From positions 1-46,506 of the forward strand of contig JAICUI010000019.1 in assembly GCA_025935925.1 (NCBI GenBank): a stretch of 46,506 bases of DNA, in the 5' to 3' direction. The translations under genes and the position numbers were made by a program. Each line of letters opens with the position of its first letter. Positions within the stretch are counted from its first letter, which is position 1. This document shows positions 17,793-28,142 of the stretch, one piece after another. Source of the stretch: Chloroflexota bacterium. GTDB taxonomy: Bacteria > Chloroflexota > Limnocylindria > Limnocylindrales > CSP1-4. Under the pieces are notes generated by a model. That model was not told where the DNA came from. It saw only the letters and a list, made by a program, of their open reading frames with translations, and did no database searches.

Positions 17793-19972
17793 GATCGGGG
17801 AGCTCCTTCGTCACGGGGCGACGGGGCCGGCGTTGGGCCGCTCGGGGGGCCGTCGGGCGGGAGTGTAGCGTACGGCTCCGTCCACGCCGGGATCGCAGGC
17901 GGCATCGCCGCGAGCGCCGGAGCGCTGTTCCGCCGCCGCCGCAGGAGGAGCACGGCCGCCGCGACCAGCAGCACGAGGACCGCCGCACCGACCGCGGCCG
18001 CGATCGTCGTGACCCGCGACCGGCCCGCCTCGGGCGCGGCCGCGAGCATCGCGACCGCCTCGTCGGCACCGGCGGTCGTGGCCGCGTAGTCGCCGTTCGT
18101 CCACGCCGCGCGCGCGGCGTCGACCGTGACCGCCGGGTCCTGCCGGTCGAGCCCGACCTCCGTGAACCAGTCCCGCGGCACGGCGAGGGCGTTCGACGCC
18201 GCGGCCAGGTGCTCCAGCGCGGTCTCGCTCGAGCGGAGCTGGTCGCCGAGCGTGGCGAGATCCGCCTGCGAGCCCGCGTCCTGGTAACGCGTCTCGGTCG
18301 CGGGCGGCAGGGCGAGCCCCTGCCCCGTCGCCAGCGCGGCGACCTGGTCGCGCTCCTCGAGGACGGTCGTCGCGGCGCGCATCGCGTCCTGCGCGGCGCC
18401 GAATCGCCACGCGTCCATCGACGTCCGCACCGTGTCCGGCGGCGCCCACGTGCCGCCGAGCGCCTCGAGGTCGTCGTACGCGCGGCGCGCCGTGGTGCGG
18501 TCCGCGAGCAACCGGCGCTGGGCGGGTTCCAGGACCCACGCCTCGAACAGGTCGCCGACGCCCGCCTGGGTCGCGTACGTCTCGGCGAGGTCGAGGAACC
18601 GCCGCCAGTCGCGCGGGAGGCGCGTCGGCTCCGGCGCGCCCTCGCCGGGATACGCGGTCGTGCCGGCGGCCGCCGAGGCGAACACCTTGCGCATGCCGTC
18701 GAGGCCGACGTGGCGCACGATCGCGCGCATCACCGTCCACGAGGCGTCGTAACCGAACCGCTCGTGGGCGTCCGCGGCCGCGTCCCGGATCGGCGCCGGC
18801 GGCCCCCAGCTCTCGAGCCGGAACGCCGCCTTGCCCTGGCGGTTCGCGGTCCCGGGATCGGGGCGCTTGCGCCCCAGCGCGACCAGCACCCGCGACGCGT
18901 ACTCGTCTGCGAGACCCTCGTCGATCCAGCGCTCCGTGAACAGCGACGTGTTGAACCACGCGTGCGAGGCCTCGTGCACGATGGTCAGGTCGTCGAGGTC
19001 CTCGCTGATCGTGATCGTGTCGGCGCTCGGGTCGTAGAACCCGGCGTAGCCCTCGAGCAGCGGCGTGTGGACCTCGGTGACGGTCAGCGGGCCCTTCACC
19101 GGCCACGGGAGGCCGATGCGGGCGACGAGGTCCGGCACCCCGTCCGTCAGCAGGCCGCGAACCCGCGTGTGCCAGCGCGTGTCCTCGGGCCACGCACGGA
19201 TGACGACCTGCTCGCCGTCGCTCAACGACAGGGTCTCGTGGGTCAGGTTCGCGTCGTTGGTGGCGTTGACGGAGGCGTACCAGCCGAGGGGCGTCGACGT
19301 CGTCGCCGTGTACGCCTGGTACCCGTCGGGTCCCGGCGTCGTGGCCATGGCGGCGCCCGCGATGTCGACCCGGAAGTCGGACGGGACCTCGACGCGGACC
19401 GAGCCGCGATCGCCGAACGCCCAGGCCACGAAGGTCGCGAACGCGGATCCGACCCGCACGTCGCTCGAGGACCGCGGCGCGCCGGCCGGCAGGTCGTACG
19501 ACAGCCGCACCGTCGTCGACTGCTGGTAGTAGAGCTTGCTCCGGAAGCGCAGGGTCACGAGCCGGTAGCCCGCGCGGGTCGCCGCCTTGACGCCGATCGC
19601 GGTGCCGTCCTGCACGGCGTGCAGGCGCGCGGCGTCGGGCTGGACGCCGAGGTTCAAGCCGTCGAAGAAGTACCGGGTGAGGGAGCCGCCCGTCGTCGCG
19701 TCGGGATGCTCGTTCGCGGCGGTGATGTCGACCGTGACGCGGACGCGCTGGTGCGCCGGGTCGACGACGTACCTCGCGGTCGTCTGGAGGTCGAGCGCGT
19801 CGGCGGCCCGGGCGACGCCCGGGCTGAACGGCGCCGGGAACGGGACGGACGGCGCGGCCGCGGGCAGGATCGAGCCGGCGACGGCGAGCAGCAGCCCGAG
19901 GAGTGCGGCGATCGCGGCGACACGGGCCGGCGCTCGGCGCTCGGGGAGAGGGCGCACGGCGGCGCGCGGCAT
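17789..19972 (-). CDS. Membrane-anchored gluzincin-like metallopeptidase (paralogue 2)
   Basis: 727 residues. An N-terminal hydrophobic segment (about 20-40) acts as signal peptide. A beta-rich ectodomain (about 55-290) precedes a zinc site: His333-Glu-Ala-Ser-His337 followed by Glu352 in WIDEGLADEYA. This is the HExxH...NEGxA layout of M1-type gluzincins, but with 14 instead of 18 residues between the last His and the Glu. A helical C-terminal region precedes a single membrane segment (about 665-690) with a basic stop-transfer RRRR and a Pro-rich cytoplasmic tail. So the catalytic part should be outside the cell. It is a tandem paralogue of the gene at 20061. Substrate unknown; I infer peptidase from the motif only. 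Confidence 0.85.
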   Translation of the reverse strand: MPRAAVRPLPERRAPARVAAIAALLGLLLAVAGSILPAAAPSVPFPAPFSPGVARAADALDLQTTARYVVDPAHQRVRVTVDITAANEHPDATTGGSLTRYFFDGLNLGVQPDAARLHAVQDGTAIGVKAATRAGYRLVTLRFRSKLYYQQSTTVRLSYDLPAGAPRSSSDVRVGSAFATFVAWAFGDRGSVRVEVPSDFRVDIAGAAMATTPGPDGYQAYTATTSTPLGWYASVNATNDANLTHETLSLSDGEQVVIRAWPEDTRWHTRVRGLLTDGVPDLVARIGLPWPVKGPLTVTEVHTPLLEGYAGFYDPSADTITISEDLDDLTIVHEASHAWFNTSLFTERWIDEGLADEYASRVLVALGRKRPDPGTANRQGKAAFRLESWGPPAPIRDAAADAHERFGYDASWTVMRAIVRHVGLDGMRKVFASAAAGTTAYPGEGAPEPTRLPRDWRRFLDLAETYATQAGVGDLFEAWVLEPAQRRLLADRTTARRAYDDLEALGGTWAPPDTVRTSMDAWRFGAAQDAMRAATTVLEERDQVAALATGQGLALPPATETRYQDAGSQADLATLGDQLRSSETALEHLAAASNALAVPRDWFTEVGLDRQDPAVTVDAARAAWTNGDYAATTAGADEAVAMLAAAPEAGRSRVTTIAAAVGAAVLVLLVAAAVLLLRRRRNSAPALAAMPPAIPAWTEPYATLPPDGPPSGPTPAPSPRDEGAPRS
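17862..17867 (-). promoter_or_regulatory. Candidate -10 box (TACACT) upstream of pncB
   Basis: TACACT followed by CCCGCC on the minus strand, inside the 3' end of the metallopeptidase gene. The same TACACTC sequence precedes the M23 gene and the leucyl aminopeptidase gene. Confidence 0.35.
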
Positions 19973-20060
19973 GGGCGGCGGAGACCCCTCGCGATGGCGG
20001 CGACGACGACGGCGCCCATCGTGACACGGGCGCCCGGAATCGGCCGTGGTCGCCCAGACC

Positions 20061-22136
20061 TCAGCCGGCGTCCGGGTGGAGGTCGCGGTGGCCCATCATC
20101 CGGCGGCGGCGGAGGCGGCCGCGGCGCGCGCTGCCGATCACGGCGGCGCCGAGCACCAGGATCGTCGCGAGGAGCGCCACGCCGACGAGCGCGCGCCGGC
20201 GGCCCTCCTCCCAGGCGCCCGTCCATGCCCGCTGGGCCCGGCTCGCGGCGTCGTGCGCGCCGGTGAGGTCGCCCGTCGCGATCGCAGCGCGCGCCGACGC
20301 GAGGTCCGCGTCGGGGGTCGCGCCGATGTTGCCGATGCGGCTCAGCACGTCGTCGTCCGAGGAGCGTGCCGCGGCCGCGGTCTCGATCGCGACCAGGGCC
20401 TGGCGCTCGGCCTCGGCGCGCGCGCTCGTGGCGACGAAGCCGCCCGCCTCGAACGTGGCCCGGAGGTCGCCGGGGAGCGTCACGCCGTCCCGCGCCGCCA
20501 CCGACTCGAGCGCGGTCCGCTGGGCGATGACGGTCCGCGCGTCGGCCATCAGCGCGTCGGCCGTGGCGAACTGCCAGGCGCGCATGGCGTCCCGCACCGC
20601 GCGCGGGAGCGCCCAGTCCCCCGCGAGCGCGACGGTGCGCGTGTACGCGTCCCGCGCGCTCCGGCGCGCGGCCAACTCGCCCGCGGCGGTGGGGTCGGCG
20701 ACCCACGTCGCGAACACGTCCGACACGTCGGTCCCCGACTGCTCCTCGAGCAGGTCCAGCAGTCCGCGCCAGCCCGGCGGCCCGTCCACGAGCTCCGGCG
20801 ACATCGGCGCTCCGGTCGACGCGCCGATGGTCGCCGGCGGCTGGTATGCCCCGACGCGTCCCGCCGCCGCGGCCCACGTCCGCGCGAGCGCCTCGGGCCC
20901 GACGCGCTGCGCGATCGCGTCGGCCGCCGCGTACGACGCCGCGTAGCCGTACGTCTCCTGAGCCGTGCCGCTGCCCGACGGCGACCACGTCTCGAGCGGG
21001 AACGCGGCCAGCCGCAGCGCGTCGGTGAGCGCGGGCTGCGTCGACTTGACCTTGAGCCCTGCGGCCGCGTGCTGCGCATACCACGACGCGAACCCCTCCG
21101 CGGCCCAGCGATCCGCGACCAGCTGCCCGTTGAACCAGGCGTGCGCGGCCTCGTGGAGCGCGACGGCGTCGCTCGCCCAGTAGGCGACCTCGATCCGATT
21201 CGCCGCCGGGTCGAACAGCCCGGCGTACGCGCCGGACTCGCGGCTGACCGCCTCCTGGACGACGAGCGGGTCGGCGTGCGGCCACGGGACCCCGATCGCG
21301 TCGCCGAGCGCCGGCAGCGCGCGCTTGAACAGCGCCGCCATCCGCGCCGACCAGCCGGCGTCGTCCGCCCAGCCGCGGAGCACGAGCGAGGCGGTCGCGC
21401 CGCCGACGTCGACGCTGAGCGGCTTGTCCTTGTAGACCGCCGGGTGCTGCGCGGAGACGAACGCGAAGAAGGTGAGCGGCGAGGACAGCGGGCCGGACCC
21501 GAGCACCGTCCCACCGTCCGCGGCCTTCGAGCGCTGCGGGAGCGACCCGGACTCGACGGCCACGTCCCAGCCCGCCGGGAAGCGGACGGAGACCGAGCTG
21601 CCGGTCGCGCCCGTCGACGCGAACGCCCACACCGGCAGCGTCACGAGCCCGCTCCCCACGCGGACCTGCGGGTTCGCGCCCTTGCCGGTCGCAGGGAGCA
21701 CGAACGACAGCCGCAGCGCTGCCGTCTTGCCGCTGTACAGGCGCGGGAACCCGATCCGGAGGAGCCGCGCGTCCTTCGTCGTCCTGGTGACCCGAACCGT
21801 GGCGCCCTTGACGCCCGTGACCTTGAACCCCGTCGAGCCCGGCTGGACCGCGAGGAACGCGTGGTCGAAGTAGAACTTCTTGGTCCTGGTCTCGGACGTG
21901 TGGTTCTTCGCGCTGATCGCCACCGACACGCCGATCCGCCGATCCGCCGGCAGCACGGTGTAGGTGGCGCTCGTCACGAGCGTGAGGTCGGTCGAGGCGC
22001 CGCGGACGGTCGCCGGCGCGAGCAGCCCCGCGCCCGGCGCCGCGACGGCGAGGAGCGAGAACGCCGCGACCGCGAGCGCGACGAGCCGGAGGCCGCGAGC
22101 GGCCGTGGTGCGCAGCGGGCCGCCCACCCTCGTCAC
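20061..22136 (-). CDS. Membrane-anchored gluzincin-like metallopeptidase (paralogue 1)
   Basis: 691 residues from GTG 22136, which overlaps the stop of the YbjN-like gene by 4 bases (GTGA). Signal segment about 15-45, beta-rich ectodomain about 50-300, then zinc motif His328-Glu-Ala-Ala-His332 with Glu347 in AAEGFASWYA, again 14 residues after the last His. The sequence around it (HAWFNGQLVADRW) aligns with the neighbour's HAWFNTSLFTERW. The C-terminus has one membrane segment (about 645-667) and a basic tail. Same architecture and order as the gene at 17789, hence a tandem duplication that has diverged strongly. 88 bases separate the two. Confidence 0.85.
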   Translation of the reverse strand: MTRVGGPLRTTAARGLRLVALAVAAFSLLAVAAPGAGLLAPATVRGASTDLTLVTSATYTVLPADRRIGVSVAISAKNHTSETRTKKFYFDHAFLAVQPGSTGFKVTGVKGATVRVTRTTKDARLLRIGFPRLYSGKTAALRLSFVLPATGKGANPQVRVGSGLVTLPVWAFASTGATGSSVSVRFPAGWDVAVESGSLPQRSKAADGGTVLGSGPLSSPLTFFAFVSAQHPAVYKDKPLSVDVGGATASLVLRGWADDAGWSARMAALFKRALPALGDAIGVPWPHADPLVVQEAVSRESGAYAGLFDPAANRIEVAYWASDAVALHEAAHAWFNGQLVADRWAAEGFASWYAQHAAAGLKVKSTQPALTDALRLAAFPLETWSPSGSGTAQETYGYAASYAAADAIAQRVGPEALARTWAAAAGRVGAYQPPATIGASTGAPMSPELVDGPPGWRGLLDLLEEQSGTDVSDVFATWVADPTAAGELAARRSARDAYTRTVALAGDWALPRAVRDAMRAWQFATADALMADARTVIAQRTALESVAARDGVTLPGDLRATFEAGGFVATSARAEAERQALVAIETAAAARSSDDDVLSRIGNIGATPDADLASARAAIATGDLTGAHDAASRAQRAWTGAWEEGRRRALVGVALLATILVLGAAVIGSARRGRLRRRRMMGHRDLHPDAG

Positions 22137-22747
22137 GCGTCGCCTCCACCGGCGAGGGCCGCCCCGCCGCCCCGCGCCTCGCCCGGGAGGAGTGCCGCCA
22201 CGGTGGATCCGTCGGCCGGCTCGAGCAGCTCCCCGAGCGCCGCGGCGTATCGCGCGACGAGCCGGACGCCCGGGCCGTCGAGCTGCTCGGGCGTCGGCGG
22301 GTCCGACGGCCAGCCGGCGGCCTTGAGCCAGCCGACGGTCTCGTCGTGGAGCCGGTCGGCGACGGCGAGCTCGCGTGCGAGCGCGACGCCCAGCGCGTCG
22401 CGCGACACGTCGGCCGCCGGGATCTCGACCAGCAGCAGCGGGCGCTCGTCCTCGCCCACCGAGAACTTGATGAACGGCAGCTCGTCGTTCCAGCGCAGCA
22501 GCTTCCGGTAGGACTTGCGGAAGGCGTCCGCGATCGGCGGGGCGTAGTGGGCCCAGCAGATCAGCGCGAGCGCGGGATCGAGGATGATCGTGACCCGGAG
22601 CGACGCGCGCCGGCGACCGTCGAGACGCAGGTCCCACGAGGTCACGCCGTCGCGATCCGCGCGCTCCAGGGGCACGAGGCCGAGCTCCGCGAGCCAGGCC
22701 TCGACGTCGGCCGCGCCGGCAGCCGGCGCCCGGCGGGCGATGGACAT
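22133..22747 (-). CDS. YbjN-like domain protein
   Basis: 204 residues from ATG 22747. The central region (about 50-140), with LICWAHYAPPIADAFRKSYR and RWNDELPFIKFSVGEDERP, resembles the YbjN fold found in many high-GC bacteria and related to type III secretion chaperones. The C-terminus is a Gly/Ala-rich tail. No membrane segment. Translation is coupled to the downstream membrane metallopeptidase through GTGA, so the two probably work together, perhaps as a cytoplasmic helper. A TAGACT box 7 bases before the ATG suggests a leaderless message. Function is unproven. Confidence 0.75.
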   Translation of the reverse strand: MSIARRAPAAGAADVEAWLAELGLVPLERADRDGVTSWDLRLDGRRRASLRVTIILDPALALICWAHYAPPIADAFRKSYRKLLRWNDELPFIKFSVGEDERPLLLVEIPAADVSRDALGVALARELAVADRLHDETVGWLKAAGWPSDPPTPEQLDGPGVRLVARYAAALGELLEPADGSTVAALLPGEARGGGAALAGGGDA

Positions 22748-22940
22748 GCCCGCGAGTCTACCCGAGGACGACCGGAATCCCGATCACGGGCGCCTTGCGG
22801 GTGTGGCGGCGACGGTGCAACGACGGCGCCCGAACGCGCACGGTCGGGCCGTCCCGGCACCGTCCGGCGCGGGTGCGCGAACCGCCGGGCCGTCGATGCG
22901 GATGGCGCCGCGCTCCTTCACATCTCGCGGCCCTCGGCCG

Positions 22941-24572
22941 TCAGGCGGACGCTGTGCCCCGATCGCGCGACGGCAGCGCCTGGATCGCGGCGCGCTCGAC
23001 CCCGAGACCCGCGCGATGGCGCGCGAAGAACACCTCGAACCCCGCCGCGTCCCGTGGGTCTGGCGCAACGGGAGCCCCGACGGTGCCCGCGATCCGCTGG
23101 TCGAGGTAGTCGGGGAGGGACTCGTCCCGGTCCTCGCGCAGCAGGTACGCCGCGAGCACGGCGATGCCCCATGCGCCGCCCTCGCCGGCCGTGGCCGGGA
23201 CGCTCACCGGGACGTTGAGCGCGGCCGCGAGCATGCGCTGCCCGGTGTCGCCGCCCTTGAACAGGCCGCCGTGGCCCCGGAGCTCGTCGATCGCCACGCC
23301 CTCGTCGCGGGTCAGGATGTCCAGCCCCGCACGGAGCGCGCACAGCGACGCGAAGTACTGGGCGCGGAGGAAGTTCTCGAGCGTGAGGCGCGCGTCCTCG
23401 CTGCGCGCGACCAGCGGCCTGCCCTCGGTGAACCCGGTGATGTGCTCCCCGGAGACGTAGTTCACCGCCAGCAGCCCGCCGGCATCGGGATCCCCGGCGA
23501 GCGCGAGCGGCAGCAGGCGCGCATACAGCTCGTCCGTGCCGACGGTGGCGCCCAGCACCCGTCCGACCTGGGCGAACAACGCGAGCCACGCATCGAGATC
23601 CGACGACCCGTTGTTCGCGTGCGCCATCGCGACCGGCGACCCGTCGGGCGTCACGACGATGTCGATCGCGTCGTGGATGCGCGACAGGCTGCGCTCGAGG
23701 ACGATCATCGCGAAGATCGAGGTCCCGGCCGACACGTTGCCGGACCGGGGCCGGACCGCGTTGGTCGCGACCATGCCGGTGCCGGCGTCGCCCTCGGGCG
23801 GACAGGTGGGTGCGCCCGCCTCCAGCGCGCCCGATGGGTCGAGGAGGCGGGCGCCGTCGATCGTGAGCCGGCCTGCCTCGGTGCCGGCCCGACGGACCGC
23901 GGGCAGGACGTCGCGGAGCGTCCAGCCGAGTCCGTGCGGCGCGAGCAGCGCGTCGAACGCCGCGAGGCGGCGACCGTCCCAATCGCGGCGCACGGGATCG
24001 ATCGGGAACATGCCCGACGCCTCGTTCAGGCCCACGACGTGCTCGTTCGTCAGCCGCCAGTGGACATGGCCGGCGAGGGTCTGGAGGCGCGCGAGCCGCG
24101 TCACGTGGGGCTCGCCATCGAGGATGGCCTGGTAGAGGTGCGCGATCGTCCAGCGCTGTGGCACGGCGAACTCGAGGACGGGCGAGAGCGCCGCGCAGGC
24201 CGCGCCCGTGCTCGTGTTGCGCCACGTGCGGAACGGGACGAGCAGCTCGCCATCGCCGCCGAGCGCCACGTAGCCATGCATCATCCCGCTGACCCCGAGC
24301 GCGGCGACGCGCCGGAGCTCGACCCCGTACCGGCTGCGGACCTCGTCGGCGAGCCCCGCATAGCACGCGGCCAGCCCCGACCAGACGTCGGCGGCGTCGT
24401 ACGTCCAGATGCCGTCCCGCAGCCGGTTCTCCCAGGCGTGCGAGCCGGCCGCGAGCGGCGTGGTATCGGGCGCGACCAGCGCGGCCTTGATCCGCGTTGA
24501 CCCGAGCTCGATCCCGAGGACCGCGCCCCCGGACGCAATCAGTGCCGCCGCGCCGTCGTCGCGCTCGTTCAC
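22941..24572 (-). CDS. FGGY carbohydrate kinase, probable L-ribulokinase (AraK-like)
   Basis: Expected to phosphorylate L-ribulose made by the adjacent isomerase. 543 residues from GTG 24572, overlapping the araA stop by 4 bases (GTGA). N-terminal phosphate-binding loop [18 protein letters not shown] (about 18-35); the second FGGY domain contains SAGTSIFAM and [20 protein letters not shown] with the adenosine-binding [15 protein letters not shown]. The [20 protein letters not shown] block looks more like the xylulokinase-like AraK of Clostridium than like E. coli AraB, from memory. Gene context (araD-araA-kinase) is the main ground for ribulokinase; L-xylulokinase is the alternative. Confidence 0.88.
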   Translation of the reverse strand: MNERDDGAAALIASGGAVLGIELGSTRIKAALVAPDTTPLAAGSHAWENRLRDGIWTYDAADVWSGLAACYAGLADEVRSRYGVELRRVAALGVSGMMHGYVALGGDGELLVPFRTWRNTSTGAACAALSPVLEFAVPQRWTIAHLYQAILDGEPHVTRLARLQTLAGHVHWRLTNEHVVGLNEASGMFPIDPVRRDWDGRRLAAFDALLAPHGLGWTLRDVLPAVRRAGTEAGRLTIDGARLLDPSGALEAGAPTCPPEGDAGTGMVATNAVRPRSGNVSAGTSIFAMIVLERSLSRIHDAIDIVVTPDGSPVAMAHANNGSSDLDAWLALFAQVGRVLGATVGTDELYARLLPLALAGDPDAGGLLAVNYVSGEHITGFTEGRPLVARSEDARLTLENFLRAQYFASLCALRAGLDILTRDEGVAIDELRGHGGLFKGGDTGQRMLAAALNVPVSVPATAGEGGAWGIAVLAAYLLREDRDESLPDYLDQRIAGTVGAPVAPDPRDAAGFEVFFARHRAGLGVERAAIQALPSRDRGTASA

Positions 24573-26074
24573 AGCCCCTTCGCCAGGAGCCAGTAGACGT
24601 CGTTCCAGCGGAGCTGGTCCCGAAACGCGTCGAGCGACGTCGTCTCGTCGATGACCAGGATCTCGATGGCGTTGATGGCGGCGAGGTCCCGCAGCTGCTC
24701 GCGTGTCACGGAGAAGCCGAGGCTCGTGTGATGCGAGCCCCCGGCATGGATCCATGCCGCCGCCCCGGTCGCGAGGTCGGGGCGCGGCCGCCACATCGCC
24801 CGCGCCACCGGCAGCTTCGGCAGCGGATGCGGCGGCGCGACCACGTCGACCGCCGCGACCACGATCCGGAACCGCTGCCCCATGTCCGTGATGCACGCCG
24901 CGACCGCGGACCCCGGGTGCGCGTCGAACACGAGCCGGACCGGGTCCTCGCGACCGCCGATCGACAATGGATGGACCTCGAGTCGCGGCCGTCCCGACGC
25001 GATCGACGGGCAGACCTCGAGCATGTGCGCGCCGAGGATCAGGTCGTCGTCGTCGTCCAGGTGGTAGGTGTAGTCCTCCATGAACGAGGTCCCGCCCGGG
25101 AGCCCCGCGGACATGACCTTCATCGCCCGCACCATGGCCGCCGTCTTCCAGTCCCCCTCCGCGCCGAAGCCGTAGCCGTCGGCCATCAGCCGCTGCACCG
25201 CCAACCCCGGGAGCTGCTTGAGGCCGTGGAGGTCCTCGAACGTGTCCGTGAACGCGATTGCCTTGCGCTCGCCGAGAAATCCGCGGAGTCCGAGCTCGAT
25301 CCGGGCCGCGTCCCGCAGGCTCGCGGCGCGCTCGCCGGCCGGACGAAGCTCCGGCGCGACGTCGTACTCGTCGAGGTAGCGCGCGACGAGCTCGTCCACC
25401 TCGGCGTCCGTTGCGTCGTCGACCGCCGCGGCGAGATCGCCCACGCCCCAGGTGTTGACCGAGAAGCCGAGGCGCCGCTGCGCCTCCAGCTTGTCGCCCT
25501 CGGTGACCGCGACCTCGCGCATGTTGTCGCCGATCCGGACGACGGCGCCACCGGCCCAGTCCGCGCTGGCGCAGGCGGCGCGGCTCCACGTCCCGATCCG
25601 GTCCTGGACGTCCGGGTCCGTCCAGTGGCCGACGACGACCTTGCGGTCGATCCGCAGGCGGGCGGCGAGGAACCCGAACTCACGGTCGCCGTGGGCGGCC
25701 TGGTTCAGGTTCATGAAGTCCATGTCGATGTCCGCCCACGGAATGCCGCGGTTGTACTGCGTGTGCAGGTGGAGGAACGGCTTGGCGAGCAGCTCGAGGC
25801 CCGCAATCCACAGCTTCGCCGGGCTGAACGTGTGCATCCACGTGATGAGCCCCACGCAGCGCGGGTCCGCGTTCGCGTCGGCGGCGAGCTGGCGGATCGC
25901 GTCGGCGCTCGTGAGGACGGGCTTTGCGACGACGCGCACCGGGATGGACGGCGCATCGTCGAGCGTCGCCGCGATCTCGCGCGCATGGTCCGCCACGCGC
26001 TCCAGGGTCTCGGCGCCGTACAGGTGCTGGCTGCCGGTGACGAACCACACCTCGGACGCGGCCAGGGTCAGCAC
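24569..26074 (-). CDS. araA: L-arabinose isomerase
   Basis: Converts L-arabinose to L-ribulose. 501 residues from GTG 26074. I chose GTG over the TTG six bases upstream because AGGAG at 26082-26086 is 7 bases from GTG but only 1 from TTG. The four metal/catalytic positions are visible: Glu in [13 protein letters not shown] (about 305), Glu in [10 protein letters not shown] (about 331), His in [10 protein letters not shown] (about 348) and His in [10 protein letters not shown] (about 448). The start overlaps the araD end by 7 bases. Length is typical. Confidence 0.97.
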   Translation of the reverse strand: MLTLAASEVWFVTGSQHLYGAETLERVADHAREIAATLDDAPSIPVRVVAKPVLTSADAIRQLAADANADPRCVGLITWMHTFSPAKLWIAGLELLAKPFLHLHTQYNRGIPWADIDMDFMNLNQAAHGDREFGFLAARLRIDRKVVVGHWTDPDVQDRIGTWSRAACASADWAGGAVVRIGDNMREVAVTEGDKLEAQRRLGFSVNTWGVGDLAAAVDDATDAEVDELVARYLDEYDVAPELRPAGERAASLRDAARIELGLRGFLGERKAIAFTDTFEDLHGLKQLPGLAVQRLMADGYGFGAEGDWKTAAMVRAMKVMSAGLPGGTSFMEDYTYHLDDDDDLILGAHMLEVCPSIASGRPRLEVHPLSIGGREDPVRLVFDAHPGSAVAACITDMGQRFRIVVAAVDVVAPPHPLPKLPVARAMWRPRPDLATGAAAWIHAGGSHHTSLGFSVTREQLRDLAAINAIEILVIDETTSLDAFRDQLRWNDVYWLLAKGL

Positions 26075-26748
26075 GGGCAATCTCCTGGGTCAGGACGCGC
26101 GTCGCGCTGGCCGTAGCGGTTGACGTAGCGGTCGTGGAGCCGGGCGACGGCCTCGGCGGGGATCTCGTGCGGCGTCCCCAGCTGCAGCGCCAGGAACACG
26201 GTTGCCGCGACATCCTCGGTCATGACCGCCGTCTTCACGGCGGCGGTCGCCGTGCGGCCGACCGCGAACACGCCGTGGTTGCGGAGCAGGATCGCGGGCG
26301 AGGCGCCCAGGCCGTCGACGACGAGCTTGCCGATGCCCTCGTCGCCCACCAGCGTGAAGCCCGCGCACGGAATCTCGCCGCCGAACTCGTCCGCCTGCGC
26401 GGTCAGGTAGACGGGGATCGGCCGGCCCACGGCGGCGAATGCCGTGGCGTAGCGGGAATGGGTGTGCACGATCCCGTTCACGTCCGGCCGGTGGCGATAC
26501 ACGTACAGGTGGCTGAGCGTGTCCGAGCTCGGTGCGAGCGCCCCGTCGACCACCGTGCCGTCAGGCTCGACGACCACCATCGTCGCGGCGGTCAGATCCC
26601 CGTACCGGACGCCGGACGGCTTGATCGCGACGAGTCCGGTCTCGGGATCCCGCGCAGAGACGTTGCCGCCCGTCCAGCGCACCAGGTCGTTGGCCGGCAG
26701 CTCGGCGTGGAGGTCCGCGAGCTGCTCGCGCAGCGCCTCGAGAAGCAT
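26068..26748 (-). CDS. araD: L-ribulose-5-phosphate 4-epimerase
   Basis: Turns L-ribulose 5-phosphate into D-xylulose 5-phosphate, the entry into the pentose phosphate pathway. 226 residues, class II aldolase fold. GGNVSARDP (about 27-35), [11 protein letters not shown] (about 44-54), the phosphate loop SSDTLSHL, zinc ligands in [11 protein letters not shown] (about 95-105) and [11 protein letters not shown] (about 170) are all present. First gene of araD-araA-kinase, 49 bases after glgC on the same strand. No ribosome site is visible, so a leaderless or coupled start is possible. Confidence 0.94.
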   Translation of the reverse strand: MLLEALREQLADLHAELPANDLVRWTGGNVSARDPETGLVAIKPSGVRYGDLTAATMVVVEPDGTVVDGALAPSSDTLSHLYVYRHRPDVNGIVHTHSRYATAFAAVGRPIPVYLTAQADEFGGEIPCAGFTLVGDEGIGKLVVDGLGASPAILLRNHGVFAVGRTATAAVKTAVMTEDVAATVFLALQLGTPHEIPAEAVARLHDRYVNRYGQRDARPDPGDCPC

Positions 26749-26797
26749 CAGGCGTGGTGGCTGTCGGGCACGATGGGATCCGTTGCCGGCGGACGGG

Positions 26798-28099
26798 TCA
26801 GTCCCCGGCCGCGAGGAGGTCGGGCGCCGAGGGCTCGGCCGCGCGCGCCCGGCGTTCGACCGTGCCGCCCGAGCGCACGATCCGCGCGCCGAAGTCCGTC
26901 GAGCGAACCTTCTCGCCGACCCTGACGTTGCGCCCGATCCGCGTCCCGCGCGGGACCACGGACTGCTTGCCGACGACCGTGATGCCGGTGTTGAGCCGCC
27001 CCGGCTCCTGCTTGTTCGGCGTGTCGAAGTCGGGGCCGTCGCCGACGATGGCGCCCTGCCCGACCACGACCTCCTTGTCGAGGATCGCCCGGTCCACGAC
27101 CGCGCCCGACCGGATCACGGTGTCGAACATCACGATGGAGTCACGGACGACGGCGCCGACGTCGACGCGCACGCCCGGCGACAGCACCGAGTTGACGACC
27201 GTGCCATTGATCACGCACCCGTGCGAGATGAGCGACCGGTGGACCTGCGCCGTCGGCCCGACCTTTGCCGGCGCGCGCTCCTCGGACTTGGTGTGGATCA
27301 GCCACTCCTTGTCGTACAGGTCGAGCTCGGGGTTGTCGTCGAGGAGCGCGAGGTTCGCCTCCCAGAACGACTGGATCGTGCCGACGTCCTGCCAGTAGCC
27401 GTCGAACCGGTAGCCGAAGACGCGCGCGCCGCCGTCGAGCATCGCCGGGACCACGTCGCCCCCGAAGTCGCGGCGATCCTCCGACAGCCAGCGGGCCAGC
27501 GCCCGCTTCGAGAACACGTAGACGCCCATCGACGCGAGGTCGCTCCTCGGCTGCTTGGGCTTCTCCTGCCACTCGACGACCCGGTCCTGGTCGTCGAGCG
27601 CGAGCACGCCCATCCGCGATGCCTCGGCGATCGGGACGCGGCGGACCGCGATGGTCACGTCGGCGCGCTTCCGGCGATGCGCGGCGATGAACGGCTGGTA
27701 GTCCATCTTGTAGATGTGGTCGCCCGCGAGCACGAGGATCGTGTCGCCGCCGCGGTCGATGACGTTGAAGTTCTGGAGCACCGCGTCCGCGGTCCCGCCG
27801 TACCACTCCGCGACCCGCCCGCGCTTGATGTACGGCTGGAGCATCCGCACGCCGCCGTTGCTGCGGTCGAGGTCCCACGGCCGCCCGACGCCGATGTGGT
27901 CGTTCAGCGAGCGCGGGTTGTACTGCGTCAGGACGAGGACGTTGTAGATGCCCGAGTTGACGCAGTTCGACAGCGTGAAGTCGATGATCCGGTACTTGCC
28001 GCCGAACGGGACGGCCGGCTTCGCGCGCACCGACGAGAGGATCGACAGGCGCTCCCCCTCGCCGCCGGCGAGGATGACCGCGATGGCCGGCTTGGGCAT
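26798..28099 (-). CDS. glgC: Glucose-1-phosphate adenylyltransferase
   Basis: Makes ADP-glucose for glycogen synthesis. 433 residues from ATG 28099. Nucleotidyltransferase N-domain with LAGGEGERLSILSSVRAKPA (about 10-29), FGGKYRIIDFTLSNCVNSGI, ATP/G1P residues in YGGTADAVLQN and GDHIYKMDY, then a left-handed beta-helix C-domain (about 290-420) with repeated hexapeptides (INGTVVNSVLSPGVRVDVG). The Ser/Leu residues after GEGERL replace the usual L-x-P-L-T context slightly but the fold is clear. An inverted repeat and -10-like box lie just upstream. Confidence 0.96.
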   Translation of the reverse strand: MPKPAIAVILAGGEGERLSILSSVRAKPAVPFGGKYRIIDFTLSNCVNSGIYNVLVLTQYNPRSLNDHIGVGRPWDLDRSNGGVRMLQPYIKRGRVAEWYGGTADAVLQNFNVIDRGGDTILVLAGDHIYKMDYQPFIAAHRRKRADVTIAVRRVPIAEASRMGVLALDDQDRVVEWQEKPKQPRSDLASMGVYVFSKRALARWLSEDRRDFGGDVVPAMLDGGARVFGYRFDGYWQDVGTIQSFWEANLALLDDNPELDLYDKEWLIHTKSEERAPAKVGPTAQVHRSLISHGCVINGTVVNSVLSPGVRVDVGAVVRDSIVMFDTVIRSGAVVDRAILDKEVVVGQGAIVGDGPDFDTPNKQEPGRLNTGITVVGKQSVVPRGTRIGRNVRVGEKVRSTDFGARIVRSGGTVERRARAAEPSAPDLLAAGD

Positions 28100-28124
28100 G
28101 CGTCCCTCCGGAGCTGCGCTGATC

Positions 28125-28142
28125 GGATCGGAGCCGATCCTA
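28125..28142 (-). promoter_or_regulatory. glgC promoter -10 box with inverted repeat
   Basis: On the minus strand TAGGAT (28137-28142) overlaps a perfect inverted repeat GGATCGG-AG-CCGATCC (28125-28140), ending 26 bases before the glgC ATG. The repeat covers the expected transcription start, so it may be an operator. No clear -35 box. Confidence 0.4.
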
